Source: Rhizobium sp. L51/94
GTDB lineage: Bacteria > Pseudomonadota > Alphaproteobacteria > Rhizobiales > Rhizobiaceae
DNA: 64,000 nt
Assembly (NCBI RefSeq): GCF_019355555.1
Contig: NZ_CP072141.1
Coordinates: 1,234,001 to 1,298,000 of the forward strand
Reading direction: 5' to 3'
In this document: piece by piece, positions 47,801 through 56,766 of the stretch
Layout of the letters: each line of letters opens with the position of its first letter
Numbering within the stretch: position 1 is the stretch's first letter
The notes under the pieces: generated by a model
The model's database searches: none
Told to the model about the DNA's origin: nothing
Seen by the model: the letters and a program-made list of their open reading frames with translations, nothing else
Translations under genes and position numbers: made by a program

Positions 47801-49300
47801 ATGAAATTTCCGCTGGGTACCAAAGCCGGCATGGGTAACAGGATATGCGCGTCGCGACCGACCGGACTTTTTGGCGGCCTGTCCGGCAAGCTCCTGTCGC
47901 TGACCGTCGTTTTCGTCATGGTCGCGGAAATCCTGATCTTCGTGCCCTCTGTCGCTTATATGCGGCTGCGTTGGCTGCAGGACCGCCTCAACACAGCTGC
48001 GGCTGCGGCGATCGTTATCGACGGCCTGCAGCCCGTCGAGCTGCCGCGCTCGCTGCAGAAGGAAACTCTGATGGCGACCGGCACCAGGGCCATCATCTTG
48101 CGCAAGGACGGCACCTCGCGGTTGCTTGCCACCGCCGATATGCCCACATCCGTCGACGACCAGTTCGACCTGACCGACGTTTCGCTGCCGACGGCTGTCC
48201 ACGATGCGCTGAATACGCTGCTGTTCGGCGGCGAGCGGATCATGCGCGTCTACGGCCCGGTCGGGGAAACGAAAATGGGCGTCGAGGTCGTGCTCAAGGA
48301 CGCCAGCCTGCGCAAGGCCATGCTGCGCTATTCGACAAACGTACTGCTTCTTTCGCTATTGCTTTCCTTCTTCACCGCAACCCTGATTTTCTTCGCCATC
48401 AACCGGATCATGATCAAGCCGATCCGCAAGCTGACCGACAGCATGCAATCCTACTCCGACGATCCGGAGGATCCTGCGCGGGTTCTGGTGCCGGATGACG
48501 GGCGCGACGAACTCGCCGTTGCCGGCCGCCATCTGGCGACGATGCAGGCGCAGCTGCAGAAGACGCTGAAGCAGCAGAAGAACCTTGCCGCTCTCGGTCT
48601 TGCGGTGTCGAAGATCAACCACGACATGCGCAATATTCTCGCCTCCGCCCAGCTGATGTCCGACCGGCTTGCTGACATCGACGACCCGATGGTCAAGCGT
48701 TTCGCGCCGAAGCTGTTGCGCACCATCGACCGCGCCGTCGGTTATACCAACGAGGTGCTATCCTATGGCCAGGCATCCGAATCGGCGCCACGCCGCCGTC
48801 GCCTTAAGCTCCACGATCTCACCGCCGAGGTGAGGGACATCATGGCGATCGATCCCGAAAGCGGGATCGAATTTGTCGAGGTGGTGTCCCATGAGCTCGA
48901 GGTGGATGCCGACAGCGAGCAACTCTTCCGCGTTATCCACAATCTCTGCCGCAACGCCCATCAGGCACTCATCGCCTATGGAGAGCAGCAGCCGCAGAGC
49001 GTTCGCCGCATCACTGTCGCGGCCCACCGGATCGGCAGTGTCGTCGGCATCACCATCGACGACACCGGTCCGGGTATGGCTCCGAAGGCGCGGGAAAACC
49101 TGTTCACGGCGTTCCGTGGCTCGGCGCGCTCCGGTGGCACCGGTCTCGGCCTGACCATCGCCCGCGAGCTGGTGCTTGCCCATGGCGGCACCATCGCTCT
49201 TGTCGAAAAGCCGTCCCCTGGGACCCAGTTCCGTATAGAGATCCCGGACCGCCCGATTTCCCTCGAGGCCTATCGCGGCCGCAGCGCCACCGAAACCTGA
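47801..49300 (+). CDS. Sensor histidine kinase
   Basis: A 499-residue membrane kinase: TM1 about 30-53, a periplasmic sensor, TM2 about 180-203, then HAMP. The dimerisation/phosphoacceptor helix has NHDMRN (His at about 274). The GHKL ATPase domain shows N-box HNLCRNAHQAL, G1 DDTGPGM and G2 GGTGLGL. No response regulator is adjacent, so it is an orphan in this window. An in-frame ATG at 47786 would add five residues. Confidence 0.9.
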   Translation: MKFPLGTKAGMGNRICASRPTGLFGGLSGKLLSLTVVFVMVAEILIFVPSVAYMRLRWLQDRLNTAAAAAIVIDGLQPVELPRSLQKETLMATGTRAIILRKDGTSRLLATADMPTSVDDQFDLTDVSLPTAVHDALNTLLFGGERIMRVYGPVGETKMGVEVVLKDASLRKAMLRYSTNVLLLSLLLSFFTATLIFFAINRIMIKPIRKLTDSMQSYSDDPEDPARVLVPDDGRDELAVAGRHLATMQAQLQKTLKQQKNLAALGLAVSKINHDMRNILASAQLMSDRLADIDDPMVKRFAPKLLRTIDRAVGYTNEVLSYGQASESAPRRRRLKLHDLTAEVRDIMAIDPESGIEFVEVVSHELEVDADSEQLFRVIHNLCRNAHQALIAYGEQQPQSVRRITVAAHRIGSVVGITIDDTGPGMAPKARENLFTAFRGSARSGGTGLGLTIARELVLAHGGTIALVEKPSPGTQFRIEIPDRPISLEAYRGRSATET

Positions 49301-49422
49301 GGAGGCTCGGCGCTTTCCACAGTCGCCAACCGAAAAACAGCAGATTTTCAAGAAATCCGCTTGCTTTCACTCTGCGGACGTTTTAGAGGATCGCCACGCA
49401 AGCGGCTCAGCCACTTGCTTCC

Positions 49423-49499
49423 GCACCCGTAGCTCAGCTGGATAGAGCACCAGACTACGAATCTGGGGGTCGGGCGTTCGAATCGCTCCGGGTGCGCCA
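49423..49499 (+). tRNA. tRNA-Arg (anticodon ACG)
   Basis: A 77-nt cloverleaf read directly. Acceptor GCACCCG pairs with CGGGTGC, the D arm contains AGCTCAGCTGGATAGAGC, the anticodon arm CAGA-CTACGAA-TCTG carries ACG, and the T loop is GTTCGAATC. The 3' CCA is encoded (49497-49499). The A at the wobble position is normally deaminated to inosine by TadA, reading CGU/CGC/CGA. Confidence 0.97.
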
Positions 49500-49727
49500 T
49501 TTTCTCCTAATGTTTGTGTATGCAAGTGTCGTGACAGAAGCCGCGTAAGATCGATATTTGATCGCCAGGCTCCTGAAACTCTGTCGTTTGTGTCGAACTC
49601 CTGCGCATCTCCACGCACGCGACACAGCCGAAAATGAACCGGCTCTCTCTATAGAACCATCGCGAAAGCGAGCTCCGGTTGAGCTACTCTCAGGGCTGTA
49701 AATGCCACTGTGATCCCGGAGGACGAG

Positions 49728-50123
49728 ATGCTTTTTCGTACGCTTATGACTTCCTGCATATTGCTTGCTCTGCCTGCACTGGCGCTCGCCGACCCCACCG
49801 GAACGTTCGACGTGACCGGAAGCGGCGATGGGAGCGCTTATTCAGGGACCGTAAAAGTCAGCCGCACCGGCGGTACCTACGATGTGCAATGGACCATTGC
49901 CGGCGAAAAATTTGTCGGAACGGGGATCGGTGCGAAGTTTACCGGCGACCGCTTTGAGATGGGGCCGGCATCGTCAGACGACACGGCAATCTCGGTCGGA
50001 TACGCATCGAAGAACAATTTTGGCATCGCCATGTATTTCGAACAGCCCGACGGAACGTGGCAGGGCGTCTGGACTTATGGTGGCGCTAAAAAGGTCAATA
50101 TGGAGACCTGGACACGCAGATAG
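49728..50123 (+). CDS. Small secreted protein of unknown function
   Basis: A 131-residue protein with a signal peptide (about 1-21, LMTSCILLALPALALA) and a mature beta-rich domain containing GTFDVTGSGDGSAYSGTVKVSRTG. I do not recognise a named family. GGAGG precedes ATG 49728. It shares a bidirectional terminator with the convergent DUF992 gene. Confidence 0.75.
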   Translation: MLFRTLMTSCILLALPALALADPTGTFDVTGSGDGSAYSGTVKVSRTGGTYDVQWTIAGEKFVGTGIGAKFTGDRFEMGPASSDDTAISVGYASKNNFGIAMYFEQPDGTWQGVWTYGGAKKVNMETWTRR

Positions 50124-50151
50124 CGCCAACGATCGCAACGGCGACCATAAA

Positions 50152-50188
50152 AAAACGCCCGTGCTGCGGCGGCAGAACGGGCGTTTTT
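50152..50188. terminator. Bidirectional terminator
   Basis: Perfect 11-bp inverted repeat AAAACGCCCGT/ACGGGCGTTTT (50152-50162, 50177-50187) with an A-run before and a T-run after, between two convergent genes. Confidence 0.92.
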
Positions 50189-50201
50189 CGGTATTGAGGA
50201 C

Positions 50202-50720
50202 TTAGCTGGCGGATGCGAGCGTCATCGATGTGCCGGTGGCAGCGATGTTGAGGCCGAGCTGGCCGGTTACGCTGATGGTCTGGAGGTGGATTGCACCCGT
50301 TGTGCCGCCGAACAGCATGTTAGCACCGACACCGGCACCGACGGTAGCTTCAGCAGTGGCACCCTGGTAGAGGCCGGCAAGTGCGCCGTGGTGATAGCCT
50401 GCGGTCGGTGCGAAAACAGCCCAGACCAGACGGCTGCGTGTTGTGAAGCCGAGGTCGACACCGAACTTGCGGATGGCGCCGGTGTAGTGATCGACGCGGC
50501 CGCTACCGTTTGCAGATGTGTAGGTGCAATCGACGCTCTTGGCCGAGCCGAGGACGTAGCCAACGCCGCCAGCGATATCGCAGGTCAGGTAGCCGATCTT
50601 GACGCCGTTGCTGTTGTCCTGGTCTTCGTAGTTGGTGACCATGTCGGCAGCAGACACAGCCGGAGCAACGGCGAAGGTCAGCGATGCGGCGGCCAGCGCC
50701 ATTGCAATTGTCTTTTTCAT
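50202..50720 (-). CDS. DUF992 family secreted protein
   Basis: A 172-residue exported protein with a signal peptide (about 1-24, TIAMALAAASLTFAVAPAVSA). Its mature domain contains KIGYLTCDIAGGVGYVLGSAKSVDCTY, a DUF992 signature found mainly in Rhizobiales. Two Cys (in LTCDI and VDCTY) may form a disulfide in the periplasm. Function unknown. Confidence 0.85.
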   Translation of the reverse strand: MKKTIAMALAAASLTFAVAPAVSAADMVTNYEDQDNSNGVKIGYLTCDIAGGVGYVLGSAKSVDCTYTSANGSGRVDHYTGAIRKFGVDLGFTTRSRLVWAVFAPTAGYHHGALAGLYQGATAEATVGAGVGANMLFGGTTGAIHLQTISVTGQLGLNIAATGTSMTLASAS

Positions 50721-51027
50721 TTTTCTCTCCTGTTTATCGTCGTATCGGCGCCAAACGCCGGATAGTCTTTAATGAATATCGCGATTGCTAACGGATGAGC
50801 CGCGAGCAGGTTCCCGATCAGAACGATGAAGCCGGTGTGTTCGCCAAAAATTGATTAACGGATCCCATGAGCCCAGGATCAGCGTTCATCCTTCATTAGG
50901 ACATTTCGAAGGCGGGCGCGTTGCCGCTTCGAAATATTGCCGCCAGCAATTGTGCCAAGCAAGCGACGCCCTGGAATTTGATGTGCCGCCGGGTTTGCAT
51001 CTGGCATGCGTGTGGAAAGAGCGGCCG
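50721..51027. other. Intergenic stretch, no gene recognised
   Basis: 307 bp between two minus-strand genes. It should contain the promoter and leader of the DUF992 gene; nothing else recognisable was found on either strand. Confidence 0.45.
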
Positions 51028-51741
51028 TCAGGCGGTAGCAGCGTCTGTCGCGGGAGTACCTGTGCTGGAAGTGATGTTGGCGCCTGTCCAGCTCAGATAG
51101 TAGAACTGCGTGCCGACCTGGCCGAAATAGGCGGCGTTGCCGGTGGTTTTGTCGATGAAGCTGTTGTCGGCGGCGCGACTGAGTGTGCCGTCGCCGTTGC
51201 GCTGCAGATGCGCCTTCAGATAGTCGTTCCAGTCGCTGGTCGGGATGGTTTTGGCGGTGTCAGCTGTCGCGGTCGTGTCAGCGCTGCTGTTGGTTTTCGA
51301 TGTCGGATCCCAGGCAGCGATTGATACTCCCTGCGTCGGATCGGAAACGGTGAGGGTGCCGCCGCTGAGCGCGTCGAGCATCGCTTTCGCCTGTTTCGCG
51401 CCGTCGCTGGTGCCGGCTGCGGTCGCGGTAAGGTTCTGCTTCAGCAGCGCCATGAACGAGGTCGTGGTGATGTCGGTGCTCGCCGTGTCCGAGTTATCTG
51501 TCGAGGATGTCGTCGCAGTTTCGTCGGACTGGCTGTTCGAGAGGCTGTTGAGCATGCTGGCAAGCGATGCCTGAGCCGATGACGGCAGGCTCGAGACATT
51601 TTTTCCGACGCTCGATCCGTCGAGCAGCGAACTGTCGGACGTGCCGCTGCCGCTGCTGTCGCTGCTGGTATCTCCGGAGGTCAAAACCTTGAGGGCCAGT
51701 TGGGCGGCGATCAGTCGCGTGGAGGAGAGGGCGGTAACCAT
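51028..51741 (-). CDS. Ser/Thr-rich hypothetical protein
   Basis: A 237-residue protein beginning MVTALSSTRLIAAQLALKVLTSG, with a low-complexity Ser/Thr/Asp-rich region (about 25-105) and a C-terminal segment FIDKTTGNAAYFGQVGTQFYYLSW. No signal peptide of classical type is seen. It resembles rhizobial hypotheticals with Ser/Thr-rich linkers; I cannot name a family. ATG 51741 was chosen because the longer frame upstream adds a non-conserved basic segment. Confidence 0.65.
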   Translation of the reverse strand: MVTALSSTRLIAAQLALKVLTSGDTSSDSSGSGTSDSSLLDGSSVGKNVSSLPSSAQASLASMLNSLSNSQSDETATTSSTDNSDTASTDITTTSFMALLKQNLTATAAGTSDGAKQAKAMLDALSGGTLTVSDPTQGVSIAAWDPTSKTNSSADTTATADTAKTIPTSDWNDYLKAHLQRNGDGTLSRAADNSFIDKTTGNAAYFGQVGTQFYYLSWTGANITSSTGTPATDAATA

Positions 51742-51953
51742 CTGGGGCCTTCCTGGGCGATGCCAACCCGCCCGTTTGCGTGCTCGGCCTGGCGTGTGAA
51801 CGCTGCCGCTTGCGAGGAGGTCGTTGTGAAAGGGCCACTGCGTGGCACCCCCGGACAACCCTCGCAGCGCCGGCAGCGCGACTGTCCCAAGGCTAGGCGA
51901 AAGGGCTTGCCCGGAGCTTGCCCGTCAATCGGCGCAGGTTGACGAGCCTCAGC

Positions 51954-52286
51954 TCAGCTGTTGTGAAAATCTCTCCGCTGCTCGATCTCGGCGATGAGGC
52001 GCTGTTGCACCTCGTCGCCTTGGGCCTTGATGCCATCGACCAGATCGCGAAGCGTGCCGCGCAGGCCGTGCACCTGATCGACGAGTTCCATCACCACATC
52101 GACACCGGCCTCGTTGAGCCCCATCGTCTCGATTAGGTCGAGTATCAGCCTGCCGCGCGCGACATCGGCTTCGCGGAACGCTCTTCCCCCTTCGGTGGCA
52201 TCGGGCACAAGCCATCCCTGCTCGATCCAGACGTCAAGAACCGAGACTTCGATATGCAGCGACTGGCGGAATTCACGATCGTCCAT
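51954..52286 (-). CDS. cbpM: Chaperone modulator CbpM
   Basis: A 110-residue MerR-like helical protein. The start FRQSLHIEVSVLDVWIEQGWLVP and ADVARGRLILDLIETMGLNEAGVDVVMELVDQV match CbpM, which binds the J-domain of CbpA and inhibits it. It is directly downstream of cbpA (3 bp gap), as in E. coli. Confidence 0.88.
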   Translation of the reverse strand: MDDREFRQSLHIEVSVLDVWIEQGWLVPDATEGGRAFREADVARGRLILDLIETMGLNEAGVDVVMELVDQVHGLRGTLRDLVDGIKAQGDEVQQRLIAEIEQRRDFHNS

Positions 52287-52289
52287 GGT

Positions 52290-53204
52290 TCAGCCTCCCA
52301 TGCTGGCTCTGGGTTCGTGTTTCTCCCCGGCTGCCCAGTCTTTCACGAAGGCCGTCAGTTCGGCATCCGGTGTCTCGGGCAGCACGATCTTTAATGTGAC
52401 ATAGGCGTCGCCATGTTCGCCGCCACGCTTGGGAACGCCTTTTCCTTTCAGGCGCATCACTTTGCCCGTGTTCGAGTTCGGGGCGAGCGTGATGGCGACC
52501 GCGCCCGATGGCGTGGGTACTCGCACCTTGCCGCCCAGCACCGCCTCACGCAGGCTGATCGGCATGTCGAAGCGGATGTCATCTCCGTCCCGCACATAAA
52601 ATTTATGCGGCCGGACCTTGATGTCGATCATCGCGTCGCCGGCCGGAGCGCCGTTCAAGCCCGGATCGCCCTTGCCGCGCAGTCGCAGTGTCTGGCCATC
52701 GGCAGTGCCCGGCGGGATCTGCACGTCGAGCGACGGGCCGTTCGGCAATTTGACTTGCGTCTTGGTGCCGTTGACGGCGTCGAGAAAGTCGACCTCCATC
52801 GAAAAGCGTCTATCCTGGCCCTTCATTTGCTGGGCTCCCTGCCCACGGCGCGAAAAGAAACTGGAGAATATATCGTCAGCACCGCCAAAGTCGGCAAAAC
52901 CGCCGCTGTTCTGGTAAGGCCCGCCGCGTCCTTCGTTCGAGGCATAGTCGCGGTAATACTGGCGCTGCTGAGCTTTTTCGCTGCCGCCGGCATCGATTTC
53001 TCCGCGATCGAAGCGCGCCCGCTGTTCCTCGTCGCCGAGGATCGCATAGGCGGCCGAAACCTCCTTGAATTTTTCTTCTGCCTGCTTGTTTCCCGGATTG
53101 AGGTCCGGATGAAGCTTCTTGGCGAGCTTGCGGTAGGCGCTCTGGATGTCCTTCTGCGCCGCGTCCCGCTTGACGCCGAGAAGCTGGTAGGGATCACCAC
53201 TCAT
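52290..53204 (-). CDS. cbpA: DnaJ-class co-chaperone CbpA
   Basis: A 304-residue type-II Hsp40. The J-domain (DPYQLLGVKRDAAQKDIQSAYRKLAKKLHPDLN, about 3-36) has HPD intact. A Gly/Phe-rich linker and two C-terminal substrate-binding domains follow (VQIPPGTADGQTLRLRGKG and VRVPTPSGAVAITLAP). It lacks the zinc-finger of DnaJ. Operon with cbpM. Confidence 0.93.
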   Translation of the reverse strand: MSGDPYQLLGVKRDAAQKDIQSAYRKLAKKLHPDLNPGNKQAEEKFKEVSAAYAILGDEEQRARFDRGEIDAGGSEKAQQRQYYRDYASNEGRGGPYQNSGGFADFGGADDIFSSFFSRRGQGAQQMKGQDRRFSMEVDFLDAVNGTKTQVKLPNGPSLDVQIPPGTADGQTLRLRGKGDPGLNGAPAGDAMIDIKVRPHKFYVRDGDDIRFDMPISLREAVLGGKVRVPTPSGAVAITLAPNSNTGKVMRLKGKGVPKRGGEHGDAYVTLKIVLPETPDAELTAFVKDWAAGEKHEPRASMGG

Positions 53205-53590
53205 GGATTTCTCCGTCTCGTAAAGAATTTAGCCCGGCAGAAACTACCTCGTCGGCGCGCTTCCCGGGTCTATCGAATCACAGATAGGCATTGATGCCGC
53301 CGTTCACACCATTGGAAGCCTTTTTTCCGCAGAAGACCAGCGGCTTGGCATAGAAGCCCCCGGCCAATTCACACCATCGCTGCCGGTCCGGCAGGGGACG
53401 ACGGTACTGCATCCGGGGAGCGGTCAGTGACGACGATCGCGGAGGGCCAGAACCAGCCGTTTCGGCGTCGCTTGTTGTATCTTCGTCCCGCCTACCCATC
53501 TCCCTCTACGCCGGGCAGCGAATGGCCTTGCGCAGAAAATGCCTCCGGCCTCGAAGAATTTCCGAAAGATAGATTGAGAAAGAGACGATC
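53205..53590. other. Intergenic stretch with a doubtful short ORF
   Basis: 386 bp between the divergent cbpA and aldo/keto reductase genes. A minus-strand frame of 73 codons (53278-53499) is open but has no recognisable product, and I do not call it. The promoter of cbpA and that of the reductase should lie here. Confidence 0.4.
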
Positions 53591-54469
53591 ATGACCGAAT
53601 TGAATGCATCCAAGTCCGGGACCTTCAAGATTGGCGGCGATCTCACCGTCAACCGTCTTGGTTTCGGCGCCATGCGCATCACAGGCAAGGGAATCTGGGG
53701 CGACCCCGCCGATCGCGAGGAGAGCATCCGCACCCTCAAGCGACTGCCCGAGCTTGGCGTCAACTTCATCGATACCGCCGATTCCTACGGCCCTGATGTC
53801 TCGGAGCAGCTGATCAAGGAGGCATTGCACCCCTACGGAAATATGGTGATCGCCACCAAGGGCGGTCTGACGCGCACCGGTCCTGAGGTCTGGATACCCG
53901 TCGGTCGCCCCGAATATCTCATCCAGCAAGCCCACAAGAGCCTGCGTAATCTCGGCGTCGAACAGATCGACCTCTGGCAATTGCACCGCATCGATCCAAA
54001 GGTTCCGGCGAAGGAACAGTTCGATGCCATCAAGTCGTTGCTGGACGACAAGATCATCCGCCACGCCGGCCTGAGCGAGGTGTCCGTGGCCGAGATCGAA
54101 GCCGCCTCGAAGGTCTTCAAGGTATCGACGGTGCAGAACCGCTATAACCTCGTCGACCGCACCAGCGAAGACGTGCTCGATTACTGCGAGAAGCACGGAA
54201 TCGGCTTCATTCCCTGGTACCCGCTCGCCGCCGGCGATCTCGCCAAGCCCGGTTCGCTGCTGGATACCATCGCCAAGCGCCACAACGCAGCCCCGAGCCA
54301 GATCGCGCTTGACTGGGTGTTGAAGCGCAGTCCCGTGATGCTGCCGATCCCCGGGACGTCAAAGGTCAAGCATCTGGAAGAGAACGTGGCGGCGGTCAAC
54401 TTCACCCTGTCCGAGGATGAGTTCAAGGCCCTCGACGCGGAAGGCAGGAAGGTCTTCAAGGCCGCCTGA
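53591..54469 (+). CDS. Aldo/keto reductase
   Basis: A 292-residue NADPH-dependent oxidoreductase with the full catalytic tetrad: D61 and Y66 (FIDTADSYG), K90 (IATKGG) and H132 (LWQLHRID). The C-terminal cofactor loop [14 protein letters not shown] is present. It is a paralogue of the gene at 4515, whose His position is Arg. Substrate unknown. Confidence 0.9.
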   Translation: MTELNASKSGTFKIGGDLTVNRLGFGAMRITGKGIWGDPADREESIRTLKRLPELGVNFIDTADSYGPDVSEQLIKEALHPYGNMVIATKGGLTRTGPEVWIPVGRPEYLIQQAHKSLRNLGVEQIDLWQLHRIDPKVPAKEQFDAIKSLLDDKIIRHAGLSEVSVAEIEAASKVFKVSTVQNRYNLVDRTSEDVLDYCEKHGIGFIPWYPLAAGDLAKPGSLLDTIAKRHNAAPSQIALDWVLKRSPVMLPIPGTSKVKHLEENVAAVNFTLSEDEFKALDAEGRKVFKAA

Positions 54470-54479
54470 GCCAGAGCGG

Positions 54480-54533
54480 CAGCCGAAAGTGACAACAGCC
54501 GAAAGTGACAAAAGCAACGCCGTCACTTTCGGC
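54480..54533 (+). repeat. Tandem 16-bp repeat with matching inverted arm (possible terminator)
   Basis: CAGCCGAAAGTGACAA occurs twice in tandem (54480-54495, 54496-54511), and GTCACTTTCGGC (54522-54533) is the exact reverse complement of 12 bp of each copy. Two alternative 12-bp hairpins are possible. It starts 10 bp after the aldo/keto reductase stop. Confidence 0.8.
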
Positions 54534-54758
54534 ATTATCTCACGAAACCCATGGACTTACGGTCGCGCGAGCATTTGCCCGTCGCTCTGTCAATATCCCA
54601 AACGCTCACTTTCTCGGCTGCTAATTAGGCGAATTGTCGCAGAGGCATGCTCTAATGCAGGCGCTGGCTCAATAAGCCTGACTTACTCATGCATCAAGCG
54701 CATTGCTGCAATGCAATGTCAGTCATTTTAAAAAGCGGGCAGTGACTGTATCTATTGT

Positions 54759-54877
54759 TTCGAAGGCAGCGCACTCCTCCTCCCGGCGCTTCCTTCTTCG
54801 ATCGGCAGCACTCCTCCTCCCAGTTGCCGATCTCTATTAAGAGCCCGACGCATCCTCCTCCCGCGTCGGGCTCTTTA
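54759..54877 (+). ncRNA. alpha-r14-like small RNA with three anti-Shine-Dalgarno hairpin loops
   Basis: Three successive hairpins each carry CTCCTCC in the loop. Hairpin 1 is GAAGG/CCTTC with AGCGC/GCGCT inside (54762-54796), hairpin 2 GATCGGCA/TGCCGATC (54800-54832), hairpin 3 AAGAGCCCGACGC/GCGTCGGGCTCTT (54839-54875). The last is 13 perfect bp and ends in a short T-run, so it doubles as terminator. This layout matches rhizobial alpha-r14 sRNAs (such as NfeR1), which block translation by pairing with ribosome-binding sites. The 5' end is estimated; I could not fix a promoter. Confidence 0.8.
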
Positions 54878-54897
54878 AGTTTCCAGCTCAGCCAATA

Positions 54898-55281
54898 TCA
54901 GTCTCCAATACGCGCCACGCCTGTCTGGCCGTTGTCGCGCGTCCATTTGACCTTGCCGGCGCCGTCCCGTTCGAGCACGAAGCACATCGGCGCGCCGTCG
55001 TACCAGGTCTTGAATTGCTGGCAGAGCCGGTCGGATTTGATCCACCATTTCCCGACGTCGTTCGGCTTGATGAACTTGCCAAGGCCGACCGCCTCGCCAT
55101 TGCCGTCGACGGTTCCGGACTTGTGGTAGGTAAGGGGCATTTCGCCACCGAGCGGGGCTGCGAGATAGATCGTGCGGCCAATGATATCGCTGCGGATATC
55201 GTTGTCCGTCATAGCTTCGGCCCGGGCGGAGACTGGAAGGAGCGCTGCGAGCGCAAGGAGTGCAGGGAGCAACGGCTTCAT
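54898..55281 (-). CDS. Small secreted protein of unknown function
   Basis: A 127-residue protein with a signal peptide (about 1-21, LLPALLALAALLPVSARA). Its mature part contains GTIYLAAPLGGEMPLTYHKSG-like and KWWIKSDRLCQQF segments and two Cys. It resembles small periplasmic rhizobial hypotheticals; I cannot assign a family with confidence. It converges on the sRNA at 54759-54877, leaving about 20 bp between them. Confidence 0.7.
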   Translation of the reverse strand: MKPLLPALLALAALLPVSARAEAMTDNDIRSDIIGRTIYLAAPLGGEMPLTYHKSGTVDGNGEAVGLGKFIKPNDVGKWWIKSDRLCQQFKTWYDGAPMCFVLERDGAGKVKWTRDNGQTGVARIGD

Positions 55282-55505
55282 CTTTGACCTCTGGTCGGTT
55301 GATACAAAGCCATCTACGTCGCAGCCGCCAATTTGGTTTCACCATCTCCCGACAAAGCCATCGTTTCTACCGGCCATTCGCTCCATCGGACGTCTGTGAT
55401 GGAGAGGTCCAGTCTTTCAAAAATCTATAGGCACCAGGGCAGCGCCTGATATATCTCTGCGATTGATTTGCTGCGCAGCGCAGCCGTGTTCGGATATGCA
55501 GGCCC

Positions 55506-56756
55506 ATGACGGAAGACACCCGGAAAACCACCATCGTCATCGGCGCCGGCATTGTCGGCGCTGCCATCTCTTTCGAACTGCAACGACGTGGCCACCGGGT
55601 GACGCTTGTCGACAAGGGCGAGCCTGGCAGGGGCACGTCGTTTGGCAACATGGCCAGCATCGCGCTCGATTTTGCCGCCGGCTCCGGCCCCTCGACATGG
55701 CGCAAGATGCCGGGGTGGTTGCTCGATCCGGAAGGGCCCGTCTGGCTACGGCCTTCCTATGCGCCAAAGATATTGCCGTGGTTCCTGCGTTTCCTCGCCG
55801 CCGGCCGTCCATCGCGTCTGCGTCAGATCGAGGATGCCGGGATGGCCCTGTCGGCTCCTGCACTTGCCGATTTTCGCGCCATGCTGGATGCAATAGGCGC
55901 ACCCGAATTGATGACCGAGGACGGATGCCTTGCCATCTACGAAACCGAGGCTGAATTTGCGGGCGATCGCGGCCATCTGGAGATGATGCAACGCAATGGT
56001 TTCGAGCATTCGGTCGTCAGCGGTGCCGACCTCCGCGCTCTCGAACCGGCCCTCTCTACCCACATTGCCAAGGCGGTGCTGCTGCCGAACAACAAGTCCA
56101 TCCGCAATCCCTATCATCTGGTTCTGAAGCTGGTCGATGCTGCGAAAGCGGCCGGTACAGGCTTCGTCTCTGGCGAAGCCACCATGATGGAGCGCCGGGC
56201 GGGCGGCGGTGTCACAGTCATGCTCGCCGATGGCCGCAGGCTCGATGCCGACGATGCGGTGGTTGCTGCCGGCGTGCCGACGCGGGTGATCGCCAAGGCT
56301 TTGGGCGAGCCTATCCCGCTCGAGACCGAACGGGGTTATCACACGCAGATCATGGCCCCCGGCATTTCCATGCGCCACTCGATCATCTGGCCGGCCCGCG
56401 CCTTCATGGTGACGCCGACCGCCGGCGGCATCCGCGTCGGCGGCAACGTCGAGCTTGCAGGCCTCGATGCGCCGCCGGATTATCGCCGTCCCCGCGTCCT
56501 CGTCCGCCATGCCCAGAGGGCGCTGCCCGGCCTCAAGGTAGAGGAGGCCACCGACTGGATGGGCCATCGCCCCTCGTTGCCGGATACCATCCCCATCATT
56601 TCCGCGTCCTCCCGACTACCGGGCGTCTGGTATGCAACCGGTCACGGTCATCTCGGTCTCACCTATTCCGCCACGACAGCCCGCCTGATGGCGGATATGA
56701 TCGGTGGCATGAAACCGTCGATCGATATGACGCCGTTCCGCATCAACCGTTATTAG
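55506..56756 (+). CDS. FAD-dependent D-amino-acid dehydrogenase-like oxidoreductase
   Basis: A 416-residue DadA-type flavoenzyme. The FAD Rossmann motif IGAGIVGAAISFELQRRG lies at about 12-29 and the C-terminal GHGHLGLTYS closes the FAD site. The cassette with a proline-racemase-family gene suggests D-hydroxyproline or a similar D-amino acid as substrate, which is inference. It lies 10 bp before the SDR gene. Confidence 0.85.
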   Translation: MTEDTRKTTIVIGAGIVGAAISFELQRRGHRVTLVDKGEPGRGTSFGNMASIALDFAAGSGPSTWRKMPGWLLDPEGPVWLRPSYAPKILPWFLRFLAAGRPSRLRQIEDAGMALSAPALADFRAMLDAIGAPELMTEDGCLAIYETEAEFAGDRGHLEMMQRNGFEHSVVSGADLRALEPALSTHIAKAVLLPNNKSIRNPYHLVLKLVDAAKAAGTGFVSGEATMMERRAGGGVTVMLADGRRLDADDAVVAAGVPTRVIAKALGEPIPLETERGYHTQIMAPGISMRHSIIWPARAFMVTPTAGGIRVGGNVELAGLDAPPDYRRPRVLVRHAQRALPGLKVEEATDWMGHRPSLPDTIPIISASSRLPGVWYATGHGHLGLTYSATTARLMADMIGGMKPSIDMTPFRINRY

Positions 56757-56766
56757 GAGAAAGCCG

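Noticed and set aside
49423..49720. Integration site at tRNA-Arg
   Set aside because: No integrase downstream and no repeat of the tRNA 3' end noticed within the window.
53278..53499. 73-codon minus-strand frame between cbpA and the aldo/keto reductase
   Set aside because: No recognisable product and no clear ribosome-binding site; it lies in the expected promoter region.
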